Notes: a model not told the origin generated them from the letters alone. A stretch of 64,000 nucleotides of DNA from Rhea pennata (GCF_028389875.1 NC_084687.1:2557175-2621174), one strand, 5' to 3'; positions 31,701-58,849 are shown, numbered from the stretch's first letter. Translations and numbers: made by a program.

Positions 31701-34700
31701 ACGGTAGGTAGGGCTGCGCCAGGACCGGGCAGACCGAACGCATCGCCCAGCCCTGCGGTGGCCGGCAGAGAGGTGTGATTAATCACTAGGCCTCGTTGGG
31801 ACGTGGGGACGCCCCGAGGGCAGCGCGGGGCTCACCTCCGGTAGAGTTTGGACTGTCCAAAACTCATGATCACCAGGGGCACCTGGAACGTGGTCAGGAC
31901 AAGGATAACCTGGGTAGAAAGAGGCAGCAGAGCGTTAAACACGGACGTCTCTATCTCATTCGATTTTTAAGAGCTCCCCCTGTGCGTGCTTCCCTTCTCC
32001 ACCCACCTCCCTGGCCCTCTCCCAGAAAGAAGGGTGCTTCCCACTGCCCGGGGCTCCTGTGCCACCCTGGGCTGAGTCACTGCTTCGGTCTGACCGGCCC
32101 CGCAGCCCTGCAGGATGGTGCCGCGTTGGGATCTTCCCCCCAGCGGGGCACCCCCGGAGGGAAACGCGGCTGCTCCGCCAAGCCTTCGCCCCACCACGTT
32201 ACTTACTCCTGTGCTGTCTCCCAGCCAGGAGAGCGACACGGAGCCGCTGAGATCGTCGAAGACGCACTGTGGGAAAAAGGGACGGGAAGAGCGTTCAGAC
32301 GCCTGCGCGGAGGGAGAGCCGGGCAGGGAGGCAACGCGCCCCACAGGCCGCCCCGTCCCGAAGCGCCGTGCACGTGGCTGCGCGGCGGACGCCAGCGACG
32401 CGTGGCCCGTCAGCCACCTTCCCCCTCCTCTTGGCCTGGGATAGCGTCCAGGAAGGTAACGCTATCCGTGCAGGCTGTTCCCAAAGGTGTATGGCAAAAG
32501 GAGCCAGAGCCAGGGGCCAGGGCCCGGCACCCGGAGCTCTGCGTGACTCAGCACCACCAAGCAGCTCCTGCCCCCGGGGGTATCCCGACCCAGGCGTCCT
32601 GCCCTCGCCGGGCCTCTCCTCCCTGCTCAGATGCTCATCGGCCAGTAGAAAACGCTCCCGAACCCAGTGTCCACCTGTGTCCCAGAGCCAAGAGCTCCCA
32701 GCCATCATTTCCCTATGGGGAAGCTCCTGGCCCTCCCAGGCAAGCCAAAAGCCTCCCTGTCCCAGCTCGTCTCCTCTGACGTAGCCGGCAAGGAGGAGGA
32801 GGGACTCACGGCAGGTTAAGCAAGGCAGCTCGCTCCCTGCTCCCTCCTTTGCCAGGGCACGGAGCTGGGCTGAGCCAGGAGCTGGCCACCCTCACTCCGC
32901 AGTCTGTCCACGTGTCCATCCTGGAGCAAGCAGGGTGATTCCAACATCCCTGCTCGCCCCAGGGCCGGGGAGGGAGCCAGACACTGCCTTTACGGCACTG
33001 GGCCATATTGGTTTGGACTGGAGCAGAGCTGGGAGCAAGCAGGAGCCTGGGAGCAGTGGGACTGGGGAGAGCAGCCAGGCACGGGCAAGCTGCAGGGGGG
33101 CTGGAGCGAGGATCTGGAGACTGCGGTGGGAAAGCTGGGAGGTAGGAAAAACTGCCACGTGCAGGAAACAGGAGCAGCAGCCGGGGCCGGGAAGGGCATC
33201 CCGGGCTGGGGGTGCGAGCCGCCGGCATCCCTGAGCCCTGCCGAGGAAGAGAAGGAAGGAGGCCACGGCCACGGTGGCCCGGGAGAAAGGCTCGCGCGCT
33301 GCGGGCGGCTGGGCTGGGGCCAGGCAGGCCAGGCCGCGTCGCTCAGGGCCCCGAGGCCCGTCCCGCGCCATGGACCGCGGCGGCACCGCATTCATCTCCG
33401 AGAGAGGCCTTATTAGCATCTCATTAGGAGAGAAGGGGGAAAAAAAAAGAGAAAGAGAGGAAAGAAATGTAAATTAGCTGCTTGCATGACAGCCAAGCGG
33501 CAGGGAGCGTCGGCAGAGATTAGAGACATAAAAGTGATCCAGGCGGCGGAGCGGAGGATGCGAGCGCCAGGACCGGGGCCCCGGCGGGTGGCGAGCCCCA
33601 CGGCGCAGCGGTTCCCCGGGGGTTTCTCGAGCTGCCTCCCGCGCCTGTCGTCGCGGGGAGGCGAAGCCGCGGCGGGGGCTCCCCGCCGAGAGCCGCGGAG
33701 GCATTTCCCCGCGAGCACCGATCCCCGGAGCCGGCGGAGACGCGCTCTGCTCCTTCCTGTGCCGGCGGGAGGGGACCGCGGCGCTATTATCCGGCCGTCC
33801 CCGCTCTGATGTAACGGTCGAGGCGGTTTCCGGAGAGCTGAAACGCTACGGGCTCCAGGATGGAGCAGGGCAGCGGTGAACAGCAGAAACCACACGGCAA
33901 GCAGGGCTGGGGCCGTGCGGAGCGCAGGAAGGGCAAGGTCCTGGGAAGGAGCCGGCCTCGCTGCAACACAGCTGCAAGCAGGACAGCTGGAAGCTGAGCA
34001 GGACCCGACAGCTTAGAGCAAAGGAGCGCGGGTTTTTTTTTTAACCAAACTCCCAGCATCTAGCAGAAGTGCCTGCCGGCAGCCGTGGTTCAGCAGACTG
34101 CAGGAGAGCAAAACCAAACGGAGCAGATAAGGCGGAATGACGCTCAGAGCAGGGGGAGCCGAGGCAGAAAGCTTCGAGGCGCAGACGCTTCTTGGCTGAA
34201 CGTGGCAAAAGCGGAGGGGAAAAAAACCACCATTGTGCTTCTCTTATTATTAGAAATGATCTGACCCCATCAGTCACGAGGGCAGAGCTAAAAATAAAGT
34301 CCCAGGGGAGGTGAGCTGGGGCCTGCTGGCATTGGACCCGGTGGCCGGGCGACCAGGCCGACATCTGGCCAAACCGGGCCGCTCTCCGCCGAGGGAGGCC
34401 CCCGCCGAGCGAGCCCGAGCGCAGAGCCGGCTCCGGCGAGCGAGGGAGGGAGGCGCGAGGACGCTGCACGTTCCCGCTCCTTCCCGGGGCTTCGCGCCGT
34501 GCCCCCGCCGCCCCGGGGGATCACAAGACGCCCCATCGCTCCGCGCTCTCCCGCAGCACCACCGCCGGGCTCGGCGAGCAGCGGACCCGCGCCAGAGAGC
34601 TCTGCTGCGTTGCAACTCGGCGCCGCGCCGCGCGCCGGCTCCCGGGCTCGCGCCGCGGTCCGTGCCTCCTCGCCCAGCGGGAAGGCAGCGGCCGCTCGGC

Positions 34701-37076
34701 CGCCGGGGAGGGCCGCGAGCGAGAACGACGTCTCGGCCTTCCTCGCCCGTCGAAAACGCGGCTCGGCAGTAAGAGGAACGGCAGGTCGCGGGCTTTGACT
34801 CATCCAGGCGGCTCTGCGGAGCGCCCTTGCCAGGCGAAGGCTTAACCGCGGCTGGCGAAGCGCCGCTGAGCTCAGGCCCGAGGCGTCGGGCGGCGTCAGC
34901 TCGTTAACTCGGTGACGAAGCCGGCGACGGCGCCTGCACCGCCGGACCACGCAAACGGCACCGGGACGGTGTTTGGCTCGTGGCCTCCCCGGCCACGGCG
35001 CGGTGCCCCTCGCTGCCCCGGCACCGACCCAGCCCGCCCGCCCGTGCGGGTGCCGGCGCCACGCGACTCGGGGCTCCCCTAAGCCTCCTGCCCGCCCGCC
35101 CGCCGGAAAGGCGGCTCCGGCGGGCGGCGCGGGCTCACGGCAGCCCCGCGCGCCGCCGGGCCGCTCCGCAAGGAGGTTCTCCAGGCTAACGCCGGCGACC
35201 GCGGCTCCAAACGAGCCCGGTCCCGTGCTCCCAAGTCAGCAACCGCAGCAGAGAGCAACTTCCCTTCCGTCGCCCCGTGCAGCGGCTGAGGAGCCTCCGA
35301 ATTCGGGGCAAAGCTCTTCACCAGCCAGTCCACCGGCAGCGACGTTAAACAAGCCTCAGAGCAGATAAGCGAGCGTCTCCAGAAACGTCCCCGTTTCAGC
35401 GTTTACCGGAGGGAGGCCACGACCCGCGGCAACGCTCGTGGAGCCCGGCGGGGCGCAGCGGAGGAGGACGAGGACGCGGGCTCAGCTCGGCCCCCGCGGG
35501 ACGGGCGGCCCCGGCGCGAGCGCTCCGGCCGAGCCAAAGGGCGCCGCCAGCCGACGGCGGCCCGGCCCCCTCGGCGCAGTTAATGTTCAACCCGGACGGC
35601 GGCGGGCGGCTGATCCGGGGCTGCCCGCGAGGGTACGGACCGGGCAGCGCCGGCGCCGCGGGCAGCTCCCGGCGCCGCGGAGGACGAGGGAGAGGGCGGA
35701 AGCGGCTCGCCCGCGGGTTTTAAGGTCGCGAGCGGGAAATAAGCAGGGCGGATTAGATTTTAGGTCGGCCAAATCTGGCGACATCGCTTAATCTTCCGCC
35801 GCCGCCGCCGGGAGACGCCGCGGCCCCGGGGCGCCCCCCGAGCCGGCTGACCGGCCGGCACACGGAGACGCAGGAGCAGGAGGAGCCGCACGGGTGCGAA
35901 GGAGCCGTCAGTCTGTCCGTCCCCCTCCCCGCAGCGGGAGGGCAGGACGGCTGCGGTCTTCCCTCCCGGCATGCAGCGGGGTGTCAGCCTGTCCGTCTGT
36001 CCCGTCCCTGTACAGGGCAAAGGGAGGTGGAGAGCCTCGGCTGGCTGGCTGCTGTCCTGCCTGCCTGTCAGTCTGTCTGTCCGTGCAGGCAGCGCATGCT
36101 TGTGCCGGGAGGCTATCCACGGGAGATGCCTTGCTACCCACCCCGCTGTCAGTGCCTGCATCTGTCTGTCTGTCTGCTCATGCCTATCCTGCTGTTGCCT
36201 CTCTGCAAGTCCTCTACCTGTCTGTCTGTCTGGCTAGCTGTCCCCTGTCTGCCCTGATCAGTACAAGTGGGAGCGGGGGGGGGGTGTCTGTGTGTCTGTC
36301 CTGGAGCATGTGTGCAGGAATGTCTGTCAGTCCTCCCTGCCCTGCCCAGCAGATACAGGGGGACGGGGCGTTTGTCCGTTTGCCCTAGTGGGCGTAGGAG
36401 GAAGATGTCTGTCTGTCTGTCTGTCTGTCTGATTCCCGCTGGAGATCACTTGTCTGCACCAGGGCCTATGGTGTGTGGGTCTGTCCAACCGTCCTGGGGG
36501 GGATCTGTCTGTCCTTCTGTCTGTCCATCCCTCCCAGGGGCCACTGGGGGGGGGGAGAGCACAGAGGAGGACGACACACACCGTCTGTCCGTCCGTCCCA
36601 GTAGCTGCGGGGGAAGCGATCTGTCCGTCCCTCTCCACAGCTGCGTAGGGCAGGCTCTGTCTGTCTGTCCGCCCCACCTGAGACCTGCTGGGGCGGGGAC
36701 GTGTGTCTGTCCTCTGTCCTGCTACCTGTGTGTGTGTGGGGGGGGGAGGGGTCTGTCCTTCCACCTGTCCGTCTGTCCGTCCCTGTATCTCTCGTTGGGC
36801 GAGGGGGGGTGTCCGTCCGCCCGCCCCGCGGCCCGCCCGCCCGCTCACCTGGTGCGTGTTGTTGCCGAGGGCGGCCGGGACGCCGCGCAGGCCGCCGCAG
36901 GCCTCGTCGCCCGCCGCCGCCAGGCTGCCGCCGCCGGGGGCGCGGGGGGGGCGCGGCGGGGCGCGGGGCGGCGGCGCCGGGCGCAGCCCCAGCCCCGGGC
37001 CCGGGCCCAGCGCCGGGCCCAGCGCCAGCGCCAGCGCCAGCCCCAGCGCGCGCGCCGCTGCCCCGCGCAGCCCCAT
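22785..37076 (-). CDS. SORT1: SORT1, sortilin (Vps10p-domain sorting receptor)
   Basis: Type I Golgi/endosome receptor for neurotensin, proneurotrophins and lipoproteins. Minus-strand exons: 36849-37076, 32207-32266, 31836-31909, 31163-31265, 30753-30917, 30424-30497, 29721-29770, 28970-29100, 28658-28802, 27139-27294, 26774-26880, 26114-26216, 25782-25950, 25305-25495, 24779-24968, 24512-24628, 24126-24234, 23730-23836, 22919-23042, 22785-22799. Twenty exons, 805 aa, all phases agreeing; human has 831. The beta-propeller carries BNR/Asp boxes ([40 protein letters not shown]), then the Cys-rich 10CC region, a membrane helix at about 733-755 and a tail with YSVL and the acidic dileucine DSDEDLLE. 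The N-terminus (signal peptide and propeptide) is short and GC-driven. An in-frame ATG at 37172 could extend it; 37076 is preferred because Leu/Ala signal sequence follows at once. Confidence 0.97.
33385..33545. promoter_or_regulatory. Candidate conserved non-coding element 1, SORT1 intron 1
   Basis: An AT-rich island in GC-rich surroundings with homeodomain TAAT/ATTA cores (CTTATTAGCATCTCATTAGG), an octamer-like ATGTAAAT, GCATGACAG and AGATTAGAGACATAAAAG. Base composition and motif density resemble vertebrate developmental enhancers. No coding potential. Confidence 0.4.
34205..34305. promoter_or_regulatory. Candidate element 2, SORT1 intron 1, with MEF2 site
   Basis: Contains CTAAAAATAA at 34288-34297, a perfect MEF2 consensus, plus TTATTATTAG and a SOX-like CATTGTG. 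It is a short AT-rich island like the element near 33.4 kb. Confidence 0.35.
35735..35805. promoter_or_regulatory. Candidate element 3, SORT1 intron 1, paired GATTA motifs
   Basis: GGATTAGATTTTAGG and, some 35 bases on, GCTTAATCTTCC give two bicoid-class (OTX/PITX-like) cores in opposite orientation, flanked by nearly pure GC sequence. Confidence 0.3.
36040..36810 (+). repeat. (CTGT)n-rich degenerate microsatellite, SORT1 intron 1
   Basis: Repeated CTGTCTGTCTGTC blocks, the longest near 36406-36430, spread over about 0.8 kb and separated by 20 to 60 bases of unique sequence. It ends just before exon 1 of SORT1. Confidence 0.8.
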
Positions 37077-37600
37077 GGCGACTCCGGCCACCGGCCACCG
37101 CCCGCCGCCCCGCGCCGGGCCCGCCGCGCCACCCCCCCCCCCCCCGCCCGGCGCCCGCCCCCGACGCCCCATTGGCGGTCGACGCCTGCTCGCCCCGCCT
37201 CAGCGCCCCGCCCCCGCCCGCCTCGCCGTCGTGATTGGCTGTGGGCGCTGTCGCTCCCTGCCATGGCAACGGGGCGGCCCCGCCTCCCGGGCACCCGGCT
37301 CCGCCCCCGCCTTCTGATTTGCCTCTTGACTTGTCAATCCGCCTCTCTCCTCCCTCCGTGACTGGCTGACTCCCCACGATGCCGCACGGCCCGCTGCCCC
37401 GCCCTCTCCCTCACCCCGGAGCCTAACCCATCTAGCGACAGCCCTCTGATTGGCGGCCGCCAATCAATCAGGCTATCGTGGCCGCGCAGCGATTTTCTGA
37501 TTGGCCGAGGCGGCGGGCACCCGGGGAAGGCCCGCCCCCTGGCCCATTCGCAAAGCGGGGGCAGGCCCACGTGGGCGGAGCGCTCGCGGGGGGGGGGGGG
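37077..37600 (-). promoter_or_regulatory. SORT1: SORT1 promoter CpG island with CCAAT cluster
   Basis: Upstream of the SORT1 ATG. ATTGG (CCAAT on the SORT1 strand) occurs near 37171, 37234, 37449 and 37500, with a plus-strand CCAAT near 37460. A partial RFX X-box CCTGCCATGGCAAC lies at 37257-37270. GC boxes are plentiful and no TATA box is visible. Confidence 0.6.
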
Positions 37601-40600
37601 GGGAGGGGAGGGGAAGGAGCCCAGGCGTCCGGCGGGCAGCCCAGCCCCCTCCCCTGCCCCTGCCCCAGCCCCAGCCCGGCCTGGCGGGGGCAAGCAGGCA
37701 CCCAGGGCTCCCTGAGGCAGCCAGGCCTCGGGGAAACCTCGCAGCCACGGGGCGGGGAAGGCAGGGGGACCCCCCCCCCCAAGGCAGCCCCGCCGGGGGA
37801 GGCTCCGCTGCGCGTCCCTCATCCTGGCGTCGGGCCTCGGCTCCGGGCTCTCGGCTGCGCGTTTGCAGCCTCAAGCGTTGCCGGCGCAGAAACAACCCGC
37901 GTCCCGGCGGCTCGAGGCGGCCCGGGGGGACTGGGGCCGTCTCCAGGAAACGGGGCGCGGGGGAGGCGGCGCGCAGGCCCGCCGGGGCGGGCGGACAGAC
38001 AGACGGACGGACGGCGCCGAGCTGGCAGGAGGAATGAGAAAAACAAACCCGGCGAGGGAAAAACGCGGAGAGAGGGCAGGGCCCGGAGGCTGCGCCGGGC
38101 CCGCGGCCGGCCAAAGGGATGCTTTAACGAGCAGGTTCGGGGGCGAGAAGCAATCGTCTCCCCCCCCCCCCCCCCAGCAAACCCGGCTGCTCTTTTGGGC
38201 CTGATAAACCTTCGCCTGGCACCAGCACGGCTGCGATTCGGCCCTGGCACGAGCCGCCTCGATCGCGTTACACAAGCAGGCCGGAGCGCGTCCGCGGGGC
38301 GACGCGGGGGCCAGAGCGCAGCGGCACCCGCCGCGGCGGCACGGCACGGCACGGCACGTCACGGCACGGCCCGCCGGGCGCCGCGGAGGGCTGCTCGCCG
38401 CGCCGCGCGCCGAAAGCACCTCTGCAACTGGGAATTAAGCACAAGATCCCTGATCTTCTTGACAGGCAGTGCTTAAACCTCCTAGCGCTCCGCAGGAAGT
38501 TCATCAAAACACACTGGGAAAAATTCCTGCCTTCTTTGGTACTCGCCCTCCTGGCCTTCGTCCTTTCCCCTTTGCAAAAAGGGGATTTTCCTCTTACTGC
38601 CCTGTCAGCCTTTTGCTTTTCTATTTTTTGAAAAAAAATCCGCGAGTTTGACATGTGAAAGACCTAAGGAAATAGACCTTCGTGATGAGCTTCTTGGGTG
38701 GCATTCGACTGATCCAGGGCACCTAGATGAAGAGAGCAGAAGCAGAGCTCAAACGCCCGGCTGGGTCGTGCATGTGCAGGGCTCTGTTAGGCTCGGATCC
38801 ACGCTTGCGTTCACACTCCAGCTGAGTCTGCTCACTGAGTCAGTAAAAAGCTCCAGCTTTTTCCTTTCCCTCAACGGAGCCAAGATGGATCAGATATAAG
38901 GAGCACAAAGCCTTGATTTTCAGAGGAACTGGCTACCGTGTGATGCTGCCACCAGTAAACCATGTGATTAGGGAAAGACATAAAGGACCATTTTCTGCTG
39001 GAATGCCATGCGGGGAAGAATTAGCTTTTTGTGTTTTCTAGGACATAAACAAACCTAGAAGGAGCCCTACCTCCGGGAACAGCAGGTTTCTTCATGTGGC
39101 AGGGTTTGCAGAACAGCTGGAACGCTCCTCAGCTTCGTCTCCAAATAAGAAGCAGGAGAACATGACCTAGCTTTGAGTTAATATAAACATTTAAAGTACT
39201 TAAGATAAAGGGTGCTTATTTTTTCCACACACACAGTAGCTGTGCAAGCTGCATTTACTGGATGGGTTTGTTAGGGCAACACTTGGGGCAGCAGCCCAGA
39301 TACCATCTCTGGCATGCCAAATATTCGAGGCAAGCGAGCTCCACCCTGCAGTTTCCCCCTCATCGCTTCCCAAGTTCATCTAGGGATGAAGAGCGTCGTA
39401 GAGAGACCAGAGGTGGCAGTTCAAAGGCCGCGCAAGTAGAGTGAAAGTTGAAGGACTTGTTTCCCCGCTTCAAGGCTATCAGCACTGAACAGCAAAGCCC
39501 ACCAGCCACTTGTTAATTCTTCCACCTGCAGGTATAGGTGCTGTATTCAACTAGTATCACAAGACCTCAGGCATCACCTGGCTATCCAGCTTGTTTCATC
39601 CGAACTCTTATCCGGTGAGGGGAAAACCTCATTTTGCAGCAGAAACTCGTAGGAGGAGAGTGCTCTGCTGTTCTGAAAATAGACGTTGTCTAAGGACAGA
39701 TTTTCTGGCCGTCTACACGCGGCTGCCTTTCCAGCATCCGAAGGCATTCAGCAACAGCAAAACAGTGGAAAAAAAAGATAATAGGATTGACATTTTCCAT
39801 TCTGCGCAATGGCTGTGAGATCAGGCATGTCAGTTTGAGGCAACTGTTTGGCTTTGCAGTGAAATGCCTGCTGGAGGCTGGCAGTCAATCCCTACCTCTG
39901 AATCAAGGGGAAAGTTAGTCATTTTGGGCAAATATAATGCTGGAAGCATCCCCACTTAGCAGGTGATCCCCACTCCTGGCAGCAGCGCAGGGTCTGTTTC
40001 TTTCACAGAAGACAGGGCCGTTTTGTTCAGGATGAAATTGTAACTTCTCCGAACAGGGAGCAGCGGAGCAGCCTCGTGCAGGCGCAGCCTCTGCTGCCCA
40101 CAGATATTCACAGAACTGCATAGTCAACACGTTACCAGGAACCTCCTAACAGCAGGGATCATGGCAGAGCTGGTTTTCCAGTCTCAGAAGCTGAGCAGGC
40201 AAGTCATGATTTTGCAAGAAAGGACTTTGCTAAGCTCTGCTTAGGTCAGACTATTCTCAGTACCAATCTTCAGTACTCAGATGCTATTTCACGGACAAAA
40301 ATGCTGCCTGCAGGGGGAAATCGAAACAAAAGCATCTAAGCCCCATTAAGCAGATGAGCAAAAGTTCACTGGTCAGAATGAGAATACTCTCAGAATTAAG
40401 TGACACCTGCCCAAGTCAACGAGTAAGGGCTTGTGCTTTTAACCTCAGAGCTATTCCACGCTTGGTGAACTCTGCTTTATCACACAGTCATTGCAGGTAC
40501 TTCCAAGCTCCCGTGCGGAAGGAAACACAAACACCAAGCAAGCTTTAGGTACGAGTAGACCTAAAAACCTCATGTATTTCAAGACTCATGTAAAATTATA

Positions 40601-40880
40601 CATGGGATGTCCTGATGTGATACAGCCACATTCTCCACAAGAGGGAGACTTGCTACTGGCATAACCAGCAAGGGCTCCTCGAGCAACCGTCATTTCTGGA
40701 AGGCAGTTAGGAACAGCGCCGTCCAAATTCCCAGACAACACAGCAACCCAGCATATGCTGCTTTGCCCTGCAGTGATTTCAGCAGCAGATGTTGTCCTCA
40801 CCTGCTCCTTGGTTTTGCTCTAGATGGTTGAGCACTTCCCCACCTCAGATCTCCACTATGAGGAACCCAAGATAGAGTAA
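37601..40880. other. SORT1-PSMA5 intergenic region
   Basis: To about 38400 the DNA is still CpG-island-like and includes a CACGG pentamer repeat at 38338-38376. Beyond that GC content drops and I see no gene, RNA or repeat family. Short open frames here have no recognisable content. Confidence 0.6.
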
Positions 40881-40888
40881 CAAAATGA

Positions 40889-40894
40889 TTTATT
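40889..40894 (-). other. PSMA5: PSMA5 poly(A) signal
   Basis: Plus-strand TTTATT gives AATAAA on the minus strand, about 180 bases past the PSMA5 stop, a normal distance for a short 3' UTR. Confidence 0.75.
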
Positions 40895-41071
40895 CTCATT
40901 TCCTCTTATTGTAGATATCAGTTATGTACAGAAACTGTAAAAAAACCTTAAGAGCCTTCTAAGAAGAGCAAGTACAGATGCTGCTGGAAATAAAATCACA
41001 GGTACTGGAAGGAACCGAGAATCAGTTCACTTTGATTGGGGAATGAGCCTTTGAGGGAGTCTCTCTCTTTT

Positions 41072-53143
<12,072 letters not shown>

Positions 53144-53720
53144 GGCGGCGACGGTGGGGCGGGCGCGGCGGGCGGCTGGTGCGGGCGCAGGCCGGAGCGC
53201 CGCTCTCCCCTCGCCGGGCTGCCCACCACTTCCTGCCAGCGCCCGCCACCGCGCAGGCGCCGCCCCGCCCCGCCGGCCCGCTTCCGCCCGCGCCGCCGCC
53301 CCATTGGACAGCCCGCTGAGGAACGTGGCCAATAGGCCGGCGGGGAGGGCGGGCCCCGCGCCGCGCGCAGGGACGGGGCGAGAGCGGCGGTCGGAGGGGA
53401 TTGGCCGAGGCGCCGCCGAGGGGCGGTGCGGAGCGGGGGCGGGGCCAGGACCGGGGGGCGGGGCCAGACGGGCCAGGCGGGGGCGGGGCGAGGGCAGAGT
53501 GGGGGCGGGGCGAGCCCACGCAGAGGGGGAGGGGACGAGGTGGCGTGGGGGAGGGGCGGGAAAGGATGGGGGAGGGACAGGACGGGCAGAGTGGGGGAGG
53601 GGAGGCTGTTGCCGTGGGGGAGAGGCGAGACTGGCACGGGCGGGGGAGGGGCAGCCTGGCGGGGGGGGCAGAGCATGGGGGCGGGGCAAGCCAGCACAGT
53701 GGGGGAGGGGCAAGGCGACC
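53144..53720. promoter_or_regulatory. PSMA5: PSMA5 promoter CpG island and GC-box array
   Basis: Upstream of the PSMA5 ATG there are ATTGG near 53303 and 53400 and CCAAT near 53330, so both orientations of the CCAAT box occur. From about 53410 to 53720 runs of GGGGGCGGGGC, GGGGCGAGGG and GTGGGGGAGGGGC form a dense Sp1-type GC-box stretch. Confidence 0.55.
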
Positions 53721-53828
53721 CCCTCCCCCCCGGGGCGCGGCTGCCACCCCTCGGCCCCCACCCAGCTCTTCCGCTTCCCCCTTCCCCAGCGCTTCCCGCC
53801 CCGGGCGCTGGCGCACGCGGCCACCCCT

Positions 53829-53925
53829 GCCATGACAGTGTCACCCACTCGGTGTCACCCATCCCAGCGTCACCCATCCCAGCGTCACCCGCTCGGCGTC
53901 ACCCGCTCGGCGTCACTGCCCCAAG
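53829..53925 (+). repeat. Short GTCACCC repeat
   Basis: About six copies of a 12- to 16-base unit, GTCACCCATCCCAGC changing to GTCACCCGCTCGGC, in the PSMA5-SYPL2 gap. Confidence 0.8.
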
Positions 53926-54034
53926 GTGCGTGCCCCAGGGAGCCCCCATTTCCCGCGCTGGGGGGGACACAGGGTCGGGGCACCGGGGACCCTGCAGGGG
54001 GTGGCAGCGCCCTCGCCGCCTTCCTGGGAGCAGC

Positions 54035-54520
54035 TGGCAGATGGACAGACGGACGGACAGACCGGAGGGCTAAGGGACAGGCAGGCGGTGGATGGGCAGG
54101 CGGGTGGGGGGACAGGTGGGTGCAAGGGTGGACAGACGAATGGACGGGTTGATAGATGGGCCAACGGGCTAAGAACCGGATGGATGGATGGACGGATGGA
54201 CGGATAGACGGATGGGCAGGTGAACAGATGGACAGACAGATGGGCTGGTGGACAGATGGACTGATGAAGGAATGGGCAGAGGGATGGACAAATGGACGGA
54301 TGGATGGGCAGGCGGGTGGATGGATGGATGGACAGCCGGATGGAGAGATGGGCAGACAGACAGACAGATGGATGGGCTGATGGTCAGATGGAGCAAGAAA
54401 TGGACGGGCGGATGGATGGACAGACGGGCGGGCTGATGGATGGACAGATGGGTGGACGGACTGGCGGTCAGGTGGCCTGGCAAATGGACAGACAGACGGA
54501 TGGATGGACGTACGGGCAGG
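54035..54520 (+). repeat. GGAT/GGAC/GACA tetranucleotide-type array
   Basis: Long run of GATGGATGGACGGATGGAC, GACAGACAGA and GGGCAGGCGG words with no fixed higher period, between PSMA5 and SYPL2. All three frames stay open over long stretches on both strands because of the repeat. Confidence 0.9.
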
Positions 54521-54689
54521 TGGCTGGGCGGGCACGGCCGCGTGCGCGGAGGCGCCGTCGGAGAGACGGACGACGGCCGCACCGGGGGAGGGTGGGGTGA
54601 GGTGGGGGCGGCCGGGCTGACGGACGGACGGACGGACGAACGGGCGGGCGCAGGGCGCGACGGGCAGGCGGCGGCCGCGCAGGCGGAGG

Positions 54690-54990
54690 GAGGGGCGGGG
54701 CGGGGGCGCCCCGAGGGGCCGGGGCGGGGGCGCTCGGGGGGCGGGGCCGCCCGGAGGGGGCGGGGCGCTGGGGGCGGGGCCGCAATGAGGGGGCGGGGCG
54801 GGCCGCCCGAGGGGGCGGGGCCGCGGCGGGGCGGGGGCGCCCCGAGGGGGCGGGGCGGGGGCGCTCGGGGGGCGGGGCCGCCCGGAGGGGGCGGGGCGCT
54901 GGGGGCGGGGCCGCAATGAGGGGGGCGGGGCGGGCCGCCCGAGGGGGCGGGGCCGCGGCGGGGCGGGGGCGCCCCGGGGGGGCGGGCCGG
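54690..54990 (+). repeat. About 131-bp tandem duplication rich in GC boxes, SYPL2 upstream
   Basis: GCGCCCCGAGG recurs at 54706 and 54837, with GCGCCCCGGGG at 54969, marking two full copies and the start of a third. Each copy contains several GGGGCGGGGC boxes and one CCGCAATGAGG. It lies 130 to 430 bases before the SYPL2 ATG and probably belongs to its promoter. Confidence 0.85.
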
Positions 54991-55124
54991 ACGCCGGGGC
55001 GGCCCTGCCCGCCGCCGCCGCGGGGGCTCCCGGCGGCGCCGCCGGGGCGGCTCGGACAGCGGCGCGGCCGCAGCGGGCGGCGGAGGAGGCAGCGCCGACG
55101 GCGCCGACGGCGCCGCGCTCGACC

Positions 55125-58607
<3,483 letters not shown>

Positions 58608-58849
58608 CCGCCCGCGCGCCCGCCCGGCGGCCCCCGCGCGCCGCCCCGGCCCGGCGCTCGCCAACCGGAACCGTTTCGGACTGCCCCCCACCTACCTGCC
58701 CCCAAACCAGCGCCGGCGCCGCCGGGCTCCCCCGCTGCCCCCTCCCCCCTTCCTCCGGGGCGGCGCATTTGGGGGGGTGGGTTGGGGGTATGGCGGCTAT
58801 AGGGGAACGTACAGCCCCGGGCGCTGCCGCGTAGCGGGTGCGAACCGCT

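Noticed and set aside
36267-37377. Long plus- and minus-strand frames around SORT1 exon 1
   Set aside because: Only the frame from 37076 to 36849 has signal-peptide and NNTHQ content and joins SORT1 exon 2; the rest reflect GC-rich and CTGT-repeat DNA.
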